Shown here piece after piece: positions 25,578-36,986 of a DNA stretch of 64,000 nucleotides (the stretch's first letter is position 1; the number at the start of each line of letters is the position of its first letter). This DNA is from Topomyia yanbarensis (taxonomy: Eukaryota > Arthropoda > Insecta > Diptera > Culicidae): positions 183,809,725-183,873,724 of the forward strand of contig NC_080671.1 of the NCBI RefSeq assembly GCF_030247195.1. Reading direction: 5' to 3'. The translations under genes and the position numbers were made by a program. Under the pieces are notes generated by a model, which was not told the origin of the DNA, did no database searches, and was given only the letters and a program-made list of their open reading frames with translations.

Positions 25578-26419
25578 CTATAGTTGGGAGGAAAAAAGTG
25601 AACACAATAAGTCGACTGATCTAATAGTAATCCATCACGAAAAACTGATATGAAACATCTCGACTAAGGATCGCAAGGATAATTTGTTTTGTGGAAAGTT
25701 GTTATAGCAAAATCTTTCATTTCCGTTAATTGTTAAGCTTGCTATGTTTTCAAAATTTACCTTTTGTACAACCTTAATATTCAAGTTCTCGTTATATTTA
25801 CCGAATCCTTCTGAATTCGAAAGGAAACAAAAACATTTTATAAGAATTTTATCCATTCAATACTCGGAAAAAAATGTTCCCAAAATCGTTAATAAAGTGC
25901 CATGAAGTCTGGAACAATCACGTTTTTACGTTACTAAAACAAGGTTATGAACAAAAATTATGTGTTTATAATTATGTTCTATTTCCCTTCAGTAACAACT
26001 GCGTAATGCTTTTATTAGTGGAGATATTTGTTTTTGTTTTGTGAACTTCACGAACATTTTTTCTAAACCAAAGGATGACTCGTAATTTTATTCATAGATT
26101 TAGGAACATGATTCAAAGTCCGGCTATACGAATTGGATGATCTGGTTTTCGTGGTTGTGAATTGGTTCACAAAATCAAAATCGTCTGGATATTTTCTGGT
26201 AAATTGTTTCAGGAAACTTGGAATGTTATTCATGAATCTTTGCAGACCTCGTGAACTAATTCATGATTCCTGATAAATTTATCACGATTCAATATCTTTA
26301 CTCATCAGTCTATTTTCTACCTCTGCCGGAGTCAGGATAAAGGACACATTGTATTTATTCTACTCATCATGAGTAATAGGGCATTGCAGAAACGCTCACT
26401 TTATAATTTTCCCGTTTAT
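25578..26419. other. Intron or upstream flank, nothing recognised
   Basis: This AT-rich sequence lies immediately upstream of the first recognised dpy exon on the minus strand. A minus-strand frame over 25423-25605 is an out-of-phase shadow of the exon. No signal-peptide exon is visible. Confidence 0.45.
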
Positions 26420-27400
26420 ATTGTGACAAATGTCAGCTTAGAAACTACACGCAACCATAAAATAACCTACAGAATAAGTTCTTTTAACTTAAATTTAGGT
26501 ACTTTGAGCTGTGCGTCGCTTTCGCACTTATTAGTGTTGTCAAAAACAAAACGAGAGATTCGACTCAGTCGAGGTCTTCCGTGCAGTAAGGTATTTTTAA
26601 GTTGTTTGGAGTATACTCAAAATTAGGTAAATTCATCTTAAATTTAAGTAAATTATACTCAAGGTTGAGTTATTATTTTTGCCGTAGTTAAACGGAAACT
26701 ACCTTCAACACGGTTTACCTAATTGTACTTCCTGCACGATACCACGAGATTGAGTCAAAAGTACTGAATTTTAGGTAGTTTTTCGGTGGCGTGTAATGTC
26801 CGTTTCGTTTTTGACAGTGCACTACACCGGTGTATTCGTTGCTACACTCATTCAAACTTTGGTGTAATCAGTCTGTCTCTTTTTTGCACTACACCGGGGT
26901 AACACCAGGTAAAAACGAAAACGCTATAAATTTCACATCATTTGGACAAATTTTGACACCTGCCCATTTCGATTGAAGTTTTTATCATTAACACTATGGA
27001 AAAATATGATGGTAAAATGCATTAAATCTGTAACTTTTGAAATAGCACTCGGAAAACTTGGGATTACAGCATTTTTAAAGGAAACAATCGTACTATTTGA
27101 ATCGGCATATGTTCGTTCCTTGATTAATACGGAAAGTTGGGGTTTTGGAGTATTTTGTCCTCAAAATCCCCTATTTTTATGACATTTCTGCCCTACGCTG
27201 CAAAACATATATTTTAGTAGTGTTCCAATGTAAAAAATCTCAGGAATCTAACGAAACCTTTGCGACCGTAGTCAGAATACGAAAAGTTGGGGCCTTTTGT
27301 TACTCATTTTCTCATGTTGACAGTACAGTTATATATCTCAGTCGGTTTAAATTTTAGCAGGATAGTTTCATAGGAACCCTATCCTACACGATAATGTACG
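26420..27400 (+). repeat. Single, interrupted arm of the 1.4-kb palindromic family
   Basis: The terminal string GTGACAAATGTCA (near 26422-26434) and the segment from about 26930 (AATTTCACATCATTTGGACAA) to the GAAAAGTTGGGGCC region near 27290 match an arm of the element at 50054-51447. About 490 bp of foreign sequence, including the MITE at 26446-26795, separates the two pieces. The opposite arm is absent. Confidence 0.6.
26446..26795. mobile_element. MITE with about 45-bp imperfect TIRs
   Basis: The left end TACACGCAACC (26446) pairs with the right end GGTGGCGTGTA (to 26795). The inverted similarity continues for about 45 bp at roughly 70 percent by eye. A further inverted pair (GTCAAAAACAAAACG near 26539 and its inverse near 26805) suggests more than one insertion. 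No coding frame is present. It interrupts a palindrome-family arm. Confidence 0.5.
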
Positions 27401-27820
27401 ATTTTCCCAATAAGTCTTCATTTATAATAAAGAGACTATATTCAGGGGGAGGCGTAAACGGTTGTAAAAAAATTTTTTTTTTCTAATTTGTTTTAGATAT
27501 TTGGGTGAAGCGCATTGGTCAAAACTTTTGTTCATTGTAATATATCATTTCAATAACGTTCTGTAATTTTTATATGCAAAAACTTCGACAAGCGTCTCGG
27601 TGGCGAAGCTTTTTGTAGATTTATTTTAAACTTTGCATACACATTCTATGTAAAAAATACCTAACCCCTACGTTGAGTTTTCGAGATAATTTTTCATGTA
27701 AGGAGGTTTTTTATACATAAGATGGCGGATCCGCCCCTTGTTTATATGATGTTTTATGTTTTAAAAACTTTTAACGTTTTAATTTAAAATTTTCAATACT
27801 CGGTGTGTCCATTGTAGCTG
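27401..27820. other. AT-rich spacer, nothing recognised
   Basis: No frame, TIR pair or known family is visible between the palindrome-family arm and the Tc1 remnant. Confidence 0.4.
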
Positions 27821-28130
27821 TTAACACCGCTTCAAATCGTGTTGACATGCTTTCGACGATGTTTTTGATATATTCTTGCTCACTTTTATCCCCTGTTGTC
27901 TTGAGAGCTTCAAAGTATGTATTTTGTGGGAAACCGTCGTCTTGTCCAGTTGTTCATCCAAATAACTCCACAAATTGTTGATTGGGTTCAGGTCAAGCAT
28001 TCTGATCCGGTTCGATTTGAAAAACGCAGTAGTTTTCTTCGCAGTGTGTTTTGGATCACTGTCTTGTTGATAGATAAAATTGGTCTCTAAACCAGTTTTC
28101 AAAAGTGAAACCTACAAATTTCCACACAGC
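27821..28130 (-). pseudogene. Tc1-like (DD34E group) transposase C-terminal remnant
   Basis: The minus-strand frame reads FIYQQDSDPKHTAKKT, AFFKSNRIRMLD, LNPINNLWSYLDEQLDKT. QQDxDPKH is the second catalytic Asp motif of Tc1 transposases. The LNPIENLW motif, which carries the catalytic Glu, appears here as LNPINNLW. The short WPPQSPD stretch before it seems deleted. The N-terminal paired-type DNA-binding part was not found. It is inactive by both the deletion and the Glu-to-Asn change. TIRs were not identified. Confidence 0.8.
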
Positions 28131-28394
28131 GTCGTCTGCGCATACTCTGGTTTCTGAAAAAAATATATCGTTGAAGTGCAGTAGATGGGCAGCGATGCAG
28201 TCTACTTTCAACTTCTGCCGGAGTCAGACCTTCAATCGAGCCAAGTGAACAACATACCACTCGATCTAGTGTACATTGTCTCGAGAACAAAGGGAAAATT
28301 TGTTTATTTTTGTCATCATGAGTAAAGTTGACGAAAGAGCTGTACTCAGATCCAACGCCGCGGTTGTTGAGTTTAAATTTTGTTCACTACATTA

Positions 28395-30186
28395 TTAACC
28401 CTCAAAAAGGCAAGGGGAGGAATTCCACGAAGATCCGTCCGAAAATCTTTAAAATCGTGACCTACCATCTTAGATTCCAATGAAACTTTACACGTTTCAC
28501 CGTCATGCAAGACTAAATATTTTCCACAGGTAATAAGATTATTTTGACTCAAGAGCAACTTTTCAAAAGGGCGTAAACGTTTCTACGCGTATGAATTTCA
28601 AACTATCTGAGAACGAATTACAGGGAATGAATACTTCTGTCTGAAAAAAAATATACACTGAAAAAAATGTGTCATTTTTCAAAAAAAAACAAAAAATTTA
28701 TGATAAAAATTTAAATTGCGAAAAAACCCATTTTTTTAAATTTTTTAAATTTTGTTACCAAAAACCTAAAGAGAAAAGAAACATTTTGAATGTGATTGCA
28801 TGATTGAGAAAAAATCGGTAAAAAAGTTTTCCTAACAATAACTTCGTACATGTTTTTAAATTTCATACTAATAGACATACAAAATTGTAATTCTATTACA
28901 GAATATAATTCAAAGCACCATTCAAAATCAAAATGCATTTAACAAAAATCTTCCAAAATGTGATAGTTTTCGAGATATTTGAAATTTTGCTACTTCAAAA
29001 ACAATTAATTCGTGTAATTATGCTCTTTTTAAAAGTTATTCGCGTTACCCCATCAAAAAATGTCAAAAATTTAATGTTTATCGTTTTCAAGACGTAAAAG
29101 CAACCTTTTTAGTGTATTTGGATCATGGAGAAGCTTTCAATAAAAAAGTTTTCCTAACAACAACTTTTGACATTTTTTATAATTCTTACTATTTGCAGTC
29201 AAAAATACAATTTTCTTTTTGAATATGATTCTAAACGCCATTTTAAATCGAAATGCTCTTAACAAAAAATTTCTAAAATGTAGTAGTTCTCGAGATATTT
29301 TAACTTTTGTTTTAACAACACAATTATTTTGTTTTATTACGACCTTTTCATAAGTTAGTCGCATTTCTCCATCAACAATAATAGGTTTTTCAAAAGGCCC
29401 GTAAACTTTCGTGCAACTTTCTCTTTGACATCAAGGTGATATTGTAAACCATTTGAAAGTTACTGTTTAGAATTATATTCTGTAATAAAATTACAATTTT
29501 GTATGTCAATTAGTATGAAATTTAAAAACATGTACGAAGTTATTGTTAGAAAAACTTTTTTACCGATTTTTTCTCCATCATGCAATCACAATCAAAATAT
29601 TTCTTTTCTCTTCAGGTTTTTGGTAACAAAATATAAAAAATTTAAAAAAATGGGTTTTTTCGCAATTTAAATTTTTATCATAATTTTTTTGTTTTTTTGA
29701 AAAATGACGCAACATTTTTTTCAGTGCATATTTTTTCAGACAGAAGTATTCATTCCCTGTAACTCGTTCTCAGATAGTTTTGCTGTATAAAATACAGTAA
29801 TCGAACAAAAAAATTTTGAAATTCATACACGTAGAAACGTTTACGCCCTTTTGAAAAATTACTCTTGTATCAAAATATTCCAATTGCCGGAGAATATCAT
29901 GGAGATTCATACAGCGAACACACCTGCAAAGTTTCGTTCGAATCGACGATGGTCATATTTTGCGGTCGGCCGGTTTCTCATGGAATCCCTCAGGGGTCTC
30001 AGAGGTCCGGCTAGTTACAGTTCTCTAGTTTCAGTGAAGCTGTAATTTGAAATACAAAAGAACGAGCGTTTTGGGTCTTTCGATTGTCTCACTAATAAAA
30101 CGACAAAAAGAGGTTTTTGATTTCATTGGGTCTTAGGAGCGATGTTTCTTGAAGTTATCATTTTTGCATGCCTTTTTGAGGGTCAA
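28395..30186. mobile_element. Foldback-type element with TTAA/TCAA flanks
   Basis: A perfect 14-bp terminal inverted repeat, CCCTCAAAAAGGCA, lies at 28399-28412 and in inverse at 30169-30182. It is flanked by TTAA on the left and TCAA on the right, consistent with a TTAA target duplication carrying one mutation (piggyBac-like). Inside, long arms (roughly 28415-28920 and 29465-29985) are inverted copies of each other. They share GGGAATGAATACTTCTGTCTG and the GAAAAAACCCATTTTTTT region. The right arm has about 150 bp of extra sequence next to the terminus. No transposase frame is present. Confidence 0.75.
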
Positions 30187-32699
30187 TATCATTCAACACG
30201 TTAGCGCAAGGCGAAAGATTCGCTTTGAAAAACAACTCAAAACACGTAGTCGAAAGTAACAACGTTGAAATTATGGATCCCGTGTATATTGAAAATGACT
30301 TTATAGATGTAAGGCTTCATGACCTATCACTTCGTGCCCTCTCTGAGCCAATTGCAAAATGCAATACGGAGAAGTAGGATCCGTTACACCTAATACTTGG
30401 AGAAACTTCTTCCCGGGTACTCCTAACGGCGTTTTTGAATTGAGGATGCATCTCGAAAGGCCTGTTCCCTTCTAGTTGACTACAAAACTTAAAACTCACA
30501 AACTACAATCAAACAAACTACGCTATGCACCTGTGATGGACAAACTGAAGGAGTGCAAGTACTGTAATCACATTTAGTTCCGCTTTCAACGACCTATTAA
30601 TCATCAAAAACGGTTGAGAAATGACAGAGTTATTAATTTTTTTCCCGAATTAGGAATTTTGATTGAATTTTCTTGTTTGATTACGTATACAATCAAAAGT
30701 ATGTGTGTGAATTTTAAAGTTAAAATTGGAAAAAAAATAAATGAAGATATAATTCTAGAATCATATAATGCATGACAATGTCTGACCACCCCCTTAAGAG
30801 TTCGTGCAAACAAGCTCCTAATTTGATAAAAAAATTAAAAAAAATTTAAAAAAATTTGAAAAAAATAATAACATTACCATTTTTTAACAGATTTTTGCGG
30901 AATGAAATGTTATCTTTAAATATTATTAAAACAAAGACGTTTCTTTAGGAGAATGTTGAGCAATTTCCATATGGATGTTGTATACTCTCAAAATATTTTC
31001 CTATTGTTGTCCCAAAACCGCATAGTACGACTAACAAAAGAACATAACATAGCATATCGGTGGAAAGGTCATTTCTTCTTCTTTCCAAAACATTCAAATT
31101 TAAATTCGGTTGAAAAATGACAGCGCAAAAAAAATTTAGTGCAGAAAGTTCCGAAATATCGATTTTTGCTATAAATCAAGATTTTGAGAGTATATTAAAT
31201 TGATCAAACGTGGTTTTGTGTTGTATTTGACCAGACCTACAACCTTTACTGTATCACTTTAAAAGTACATTCAATGATTTTTATATTGTAGCACCGTGTA
31301 ATGGGAAACCGCGTCTTCATTTCTAGTCCGGAGTAAAGTTGTGATTTTGAAATCCAAAATAATCGACTGCATGTCCCCAAACCGCTTTCCGCGATTCTTG
31401 GAAACAAACGAGCAGCTTTCCATCACCAAAAAACGCCGACCGCCTGACGGTGCGGACATACATTATCTTGGATGTTGCTTTAATCAATTCCCCTTACAGC
31501 TTGACTGCAGGTTGATGGGTTTGGAGGAAACAAAATTAATTTATATTTTCGCCACCCCTTCGATGCTTAGGTCACAAAACCTCGCCCGAACCTGTGAATC
31601 TTCGCGAAAAGATTGCGAAGATATCCATCCTCCAGGGAGAAAATCAATCACGCCTCAATCAAGGCTCACATTCGCTAGCTCTGCTCTGCTGTCCAAGTTC
31701 AACAACCGTCTGCGGGGTGGGATCCCGCTGCTATTGGCCGGGGCTTTCGGGTACGAATAATGTAAATCACTTCGCAGTACGAAGCTCCGAATCATAAAAA
31801 TTAACTTGGGACGTGCAAGCATGATTGGAACACGAAAATCATCGAACGGATCGGGGATGTGGACATACCACAAACGGCGAATGAATCGAGTTCCGCGTGA
31901 TCGGTTGTGTATCGTTATAAGGAGCAGTAAAACGTAGGGATTTTTTTATTCTAATGAATGGAGAATAGTTTGTCGGGTCGGTTTAGGGTTTCTGTAAAGG
32001 TTTTCCTTGTCTTAATACTGTATAAAGTGTAAGTATCAGTATTTGTAAATTTGAATGTGTAATCGTAATTTAACAAATTAATTTATCTTGCCTAAATACC
32101 AGTTCGGATAACAAATAAACAAATTTTTTTGCTTAATTGGAGAGTATTCCCAATTTGCAACATTTCTATCGAATTATTTATTACTTGAAACAAGCAGGCA
32201 TTGGTTCGACGTTACACCGGCGTGATCCTGAAATTAGCCCTTTCTGTTTTGGGGAGAATGCAACCATCCGTGTGGGGCCAGCAGGTCAATAATCGGTAGA
32301 ATATTTCGATTGGTAGCCGGACTCGTGATGGTTCGCAATTCGTCGTTTTCGTCATCGGTAGACAGCCGAGGTGCAATTTGCGATTCGCAACGGCGTGCGG
32401 CGTCGGTGATCACTGAGTCGACAGGCACCCACCGGGACCGGTGCAGAAGATTCAAAACATTTAATTTACGTTGCCAAATTATGAACAAAGCTATCCGAAA
32501 GATGATATTCCCCCGTAGTGCTGGTGGTCGAAAGGATTAACGATTTCTCACGCTGGGTTCTCAGCAGAGACAGATAACTCATGCGGGGATAATGACGTTC
32601 AGCTGACAGTGATATCTTATATTTTTACTTTTTTATTTAAAAAATCTGCTGTAAATTTTTAAATTTGATTTCCGAGTGCTGGACTATACCAATCGACCA
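30187..32699. other. Unassigned sequence, no gene recognised
   Basis: The longest frames (139 codons at 31341-31760; 84 codons on the minus strand at 32234-32488) show no domain I know. Two A-rich pieces near 30600 and 31100 share a CGGTTGARAAATGACAG string and may be related repeats. Confidence 0.4.
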
Positions 32700-33237
32700 A
32701 GGCTGTGAACCATTTGACGATTTTTTTAATTTTTAGTTAAAATTTGACAGTTCGAAAGTTATTTTCTCTTGAATGGAAAAATTTAACCGAGAGAGCGAAC
32801 CATTTCAAAAGTTGACATATGGATAGTTATTTAGAATTGACAGCTGCGCTGACAACAAGTTGGTAGAGGTGTGAACATTTGTCGATATTTTAAAATTAGT
32901 TTTTTTCTTATTACATTAAGTATGGCAGACATAGCCTCCAAAAGTAAACATCCACATCATGAAATAACCCAAACAAATCTTAACACAACATGTTATCGTT
33001 TCCATCTTTATCCCTTATTTTTTTGTTGAAAAATATTGACAACCTCAATTATGTACAGAAAATGTTTCCACCTTTTTATTCTGCATCATGGACAAAATTT
33101 TAACCATCGAGCTGTCAAATTTAACTATCGTTCTGTCAATTTTAACCATGCTCCAGAGTAGGGTTATTTTGCAAATAACTTTCGAAGTGTCAGATTTTAA
33201 CTAAAAGTTAAAAATTTCACCAAATGGTTCGCAACCT
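32700..33237. mobile_element. Non-autonomous element with 65-bp TIRs
   Basis: The left terminus AGGCTGTGAACCATTTG (32700 onward) and the inverse of the right terminus ending at 33237 align without gaps for 65 bp with about nine mismatches. They include the shared AGTTAAAAT and TTCGAAAGTTATTT strings. The interior is full of TTTGACAG/CTGTCAAAT motifs in both orientations. No coding frame and no convincing target duplication are visible. Confidence 0.7.
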
Positions 33238-33934
33238 AAGATAGACGCAGTTTAGCCAGTTTCAAGGTGTACTGCAGTGTGGCAATATATTATTATCTAC
33301 GCACACTGGTGGCTCCAGAAAGGCGTACGGGGAGCACGTGCCCCCCCTTTTCAGCCAGAAGCTATTTTGGTAAAAAAGGTATTTGACATTTCCTCCTTTA
33401 GTATGTTAATCTTGGATTTTAGTACACCATACTGATTTTGATCATACTAGATGATTCTTAGTAGTAGGGTTATCTGTGATATCCCGTTTGCTTATATATT
33501 GCTTACAGTAGCGGCTCGCGATGACCTGATGCACGTACGTAGTTTCTTCTGAGAACTATAAAAACGCTTAATTGAAGGCTTATGTTTAGTGGGGTCAGGA
33601 AGTAACTTATTGTTCGAGCTTGTCGCATTTTTGTAACTCGAGCATCGTTGAGGACATCTTGGTAGAAGTTCTTCAAATCTCAAATGAAATGGAAATGGAT
33701 TCTCTTGGTTGCGATATCTTTGTCACCGTCCTTGTACTCAGAGTTCTTGATCGCAACGACCAGATGAATGGGTACAACAATACTTAACATCAATCGCAAC
33801 AGTGTAACTTGATACAGAAGTATTAGCTGTCCGAGTTTTAGCAACCTGGACTAAAGATTTAGAAGATTGAGTTTGCGACTCATTTTATCCAGGAAAAGTT
33901 GGACATCGGATAAGCTCCTTCTCACGTGAGTGAA
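33238..33934. other. Unassigned spacer
   Basis: A short poly-C run lies near 33342. No gene, RNA or repeat structure is supported. Confidence 0.4.
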
Positions 33935-34628
33935 TGAGAATTTTAATGCCTGACTAAAACCGATATTCAGGCATTAAAATTCTCACCCACTACACTACCA
34001 AATACAAATATGTTAATATAATTTGTATTTGATACTACTAACTTTGAATTATATTATCCAATTAGAAATACTACTTTCTAGTCCAGCTTCGGGTTGGAAG
34101 ATCCGGGTTATCTGTCTCTTCCTGGCAGTTCATCCAAAGTGCTCCAAAAACTTGTTTATGGTGGGTTTTTCTCTCGCAGGTAGAATTATGAAGCGCCTCG
34201 TCAATATTTATTTTGTCGTATGTCGAAGAATCTTAGCTTTCCAGAGAGAGTAAAGACGCTATAATCTGGGCTTATTAGCCAGGGCAAGGTGTAAATACCT
34301 CTGTCCCACCCAAAGGACCAAATGAGTGACATTAACCTTCTTAGCAAAGACACTCCCAACGATTTATTATATCCCCTTCAAACTGAAACGGTCAGTACGG
34401 TTGTCCTAGTTTCTTCCTCGTTTAAGATTCAAAACAATTGGTTAATTAAATTATTCATTAAATGAATAATTTAATTACCGTCTATTTTTGAAACATCTTC
34501 AAGCCCAACTCTGCATAGTAGGCCTGGCCGTTTTAATATTTGCGACATATGAAAATATGCGTTAAATATTAATATTGACAAGAAAAATACTATTGGAAAA
34601 CACTGCAGAATAACTGCAGTGTTTTCCA
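33935..34628. repeat. Cluster of short perfect hairpins
   Basis: Four inverted repeats follow one another. They are 19-bp arms at 33935-33953 and 33967-33985, 11-bp arms at 33999-34009 and 34021-34031, a 35-bp near-continuous palindrome at 34443-34477, and 15-bp arms at 34594-34608 and 34614-34628 with a 5-nt loop. All arms are exact. Their function is unknown; they may be MITE remnants or extruding palindromes. Confidence 0.7.
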
Positions 34629-34719
34629 GGATGCTTTTCAATACTGGCTGTGTAAGGGTTAGAATAGAATAGAAATGTCTAAAAATCTTAGCTTTCACTT
34701 AATATCCAGTGTACGAAAA

Positions 34720-34805
34720 TTTTGGAAACGAAAAACTCTAACAGTATAACAGTATATCTAACGCATTTGTGCCTATTAAATACATAAACGAACTGAATAA
34801 AAAAA
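34720..34805 (+). repeat. Short non-LTR 3'-tail fragment
   Basis: The string CTAACGCATTTGTGCCTATTAAAT, then ATAAACGAACTGAATAAAAAAA, matches the tail family at 22975, 46263 and 62545. The A-rich 3' end indicates insertion by target-primed reverse transcription. Confidence 0.5.
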
Positions 34806-35059
34806 AAGTATAATGAGACGAATGATGACAGTTCTGCTAATCACCTTACCTATCAAAATATCTAAGTAGACTTGTTTTCATGTTTTTATAGCAGATTTAA
34901 ATGGCAAACCAGTGCTATTATGCTGGTATTTCTAATATTCAATATTTTATATCATAATGTATTTTAGAAACAAATCTTTCAGTTTAATTGATAATATCGG
35001 GTACGTCACTGTAGGCTACATTCTACCAGAGCGATGGCACAACAAATGAGCTGAGAACC

Positions 35060-36986
35060 GGTTTTATAGTGCTGGGCAAGATGCACTAACGGGTAATCAA
35101 GTGACAGGCGATCAACGAAAGGATATGTGTAGTGAGGGCCGACTTTTTCTTCAACTGCAGCATCATCAACGTGCATTGCCCTCATGAAGGAAGCCCCGGG
35201 GATGCCAAAGATGCAAATTAAGCATGTCTGTCGATGACAGTCTTCCGCGGCGGGATGTTAGGCTCGTCATCTGCGACATGAACGCCCAGATATGTCGGCA
35301 GGTAATGTTCTAATCGGTGATAGGACCGGACAGTCTGGACACCGTTACCAATGAAAACGGATGACGATGCGGAAACTTCGCTGCCTTTTTTTCCGCAATG
35401 GTATCCACATGGCCACCTAGACTTCACCCGACGCACCTACTGCAGTGCGATTATGGATTAGAACCACTACCTGATAGTGGTCTGAAGGCGCTCAAAACTG
35501 TCGACTGAGTACAACAATCGTTGAGCACGGACGCTGAGGCTCAACATCGAGCAGCTTACAGACGACCGTGTTGCCGAGGAATACCTGGAGCAGTTAGAAA
35601 CAGAGCTACCATCGCAAAATCAGCTAAGCGTGACTACTCTTGAGGATGGCTAGAACAACGTACGAACCGCTGTAGATAGCACTGCCGGGGACATACTACG
35701 TACGAGAGCTCCTAATAGAAGAACTGACTGGTTTGACGGTGAGGTGATCCATAGGTGAAAGCAATGCTATGACAAACATCTAAATGGCAAAGCAGTAGAC
35801 AACGAGAATAGCGCAAGAATCAGCCTGAGGACGCATGTAGACGACGACAGATTCTAAGCACCAGTTTTATCTGAGATTAATAAATAATAAAGTCGTTGGA
35901 AATGATTATCTGTATGTGCGCTGCTTGAACACGGAGGAGAGGTATTGGTTTGAGATTAGATTAGACATTGCTGAACACCACCTACAAGTTGCTTTTCCAT
36001 TTTTTTTATTTCAGCAATATCCGGCAGGTTTAACTGGTTCAAGCGCCACTATGGACCATATGTTAGCGATTCGCCAAGTTCTGAAAAAATGTCGCGAATT
36101 TAGCGTGCCCCCGCATCATCTGTTCATAGATTCCAAAGCCGCTTATGAGACAATCGATCGAGAGCAGCGTTGGTATATAATACATGAAAGCGACAATGAA
36201 TCGAGTGATGTGTTATGGGCCGAGTAGCGGCAGACACTCTCGAGTCCTTTCGAAAGTCGGAAAGAGCTACGAAAAGGCGTTTGGCTCTTTTGTCTACTGT
36301 TTAATATCGCTTTGGACTCGTGTAATAAGAAGAGCGAGGATTGACACAAGTGGTACGATTTTCCATCTCAGTCTGTTCAGCTAGTTGGCTTCGCCGACGG
36401 CGTGATATTTTGCCATGTAGTCTTGAGACGGAAGAAACGTTGCGCTTCCATTGAGAATATCGATTGATTACGACGACATCTAGGTGGTTGATGAGTTCGT
36501 GTATTTGGTCTCATTGGTGACCACCAATAATGACACCAGCAGAGAAATTCGGAGACATAGTCAAATAAAGTACGCTACCGCACGAAGTTAACCATGTACA
36601 AGACGCTCAACAAAACCCTGACTATGCTGGCGGAAGACCGACGCGATCTTAGTGTTGTCGAACGAAAGGTGTTGCGAGCAATCTACTGTGGAGTGCAGAT
36701 GGAAGACGGAATATCGAGACGACGTACAAACTATGAATTGCCACAGTTTTTGGAGAAAGCCACAATTGGGCGGCTGCAGTGTGCTAGGCATGTCGTCAGA
36801 ATGGCGAACGACCACTCGGTAAGATGGGTAATTCGACAGGTACAAGTATGAGAGGTGCATAGCAAGCAAGCCGGATCGACCAAATTTAAAGGGACCCGAG
36901 GAGTATTCATGCCCTACGAGGCTGATGACAACCAGTCATGGACTGACTTCTTAATACAGCAAAGGCTTTAGACCGATTGGTAAGGT
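35060..36986 (+). mobile_element. RTE-like non-LTR retrotransposon, degenerate
   Basis: Broken plus-strand frames carry endonuclease pieces around 35240-35450 (LPRRDVRLVICDMNAQICRQ, IGPDSLDTVTNENG). A linker at about 35500-35840 follows (VAEEYLEQLETELPSQNQ, TDWFDGEVIHR). RT pieces come next (LRQ-type VLKKCREFSVPPHHLFIDSK at about 36070, RVIRRARIDTSGTIF at about 36320, VVDEFVYL at about 36484). The C-terminal region has VVERKVLRAIYCGVQMEDGI (about 36655). The order and motifs fit an RTE-type ORF2 without RNase H. There are many stops and shifts. Its 3' end is split by a hAT-like insertion and resumes at 39796. Confidence 0.75.

Noticed and set aside
25423..25605. Minus-strand 60-codon frame with a Met start over the dpy exon
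   Set aside because: It runs out of phase with the exon that joins in frame to both EGF exons, and it crosses the acceptor site.
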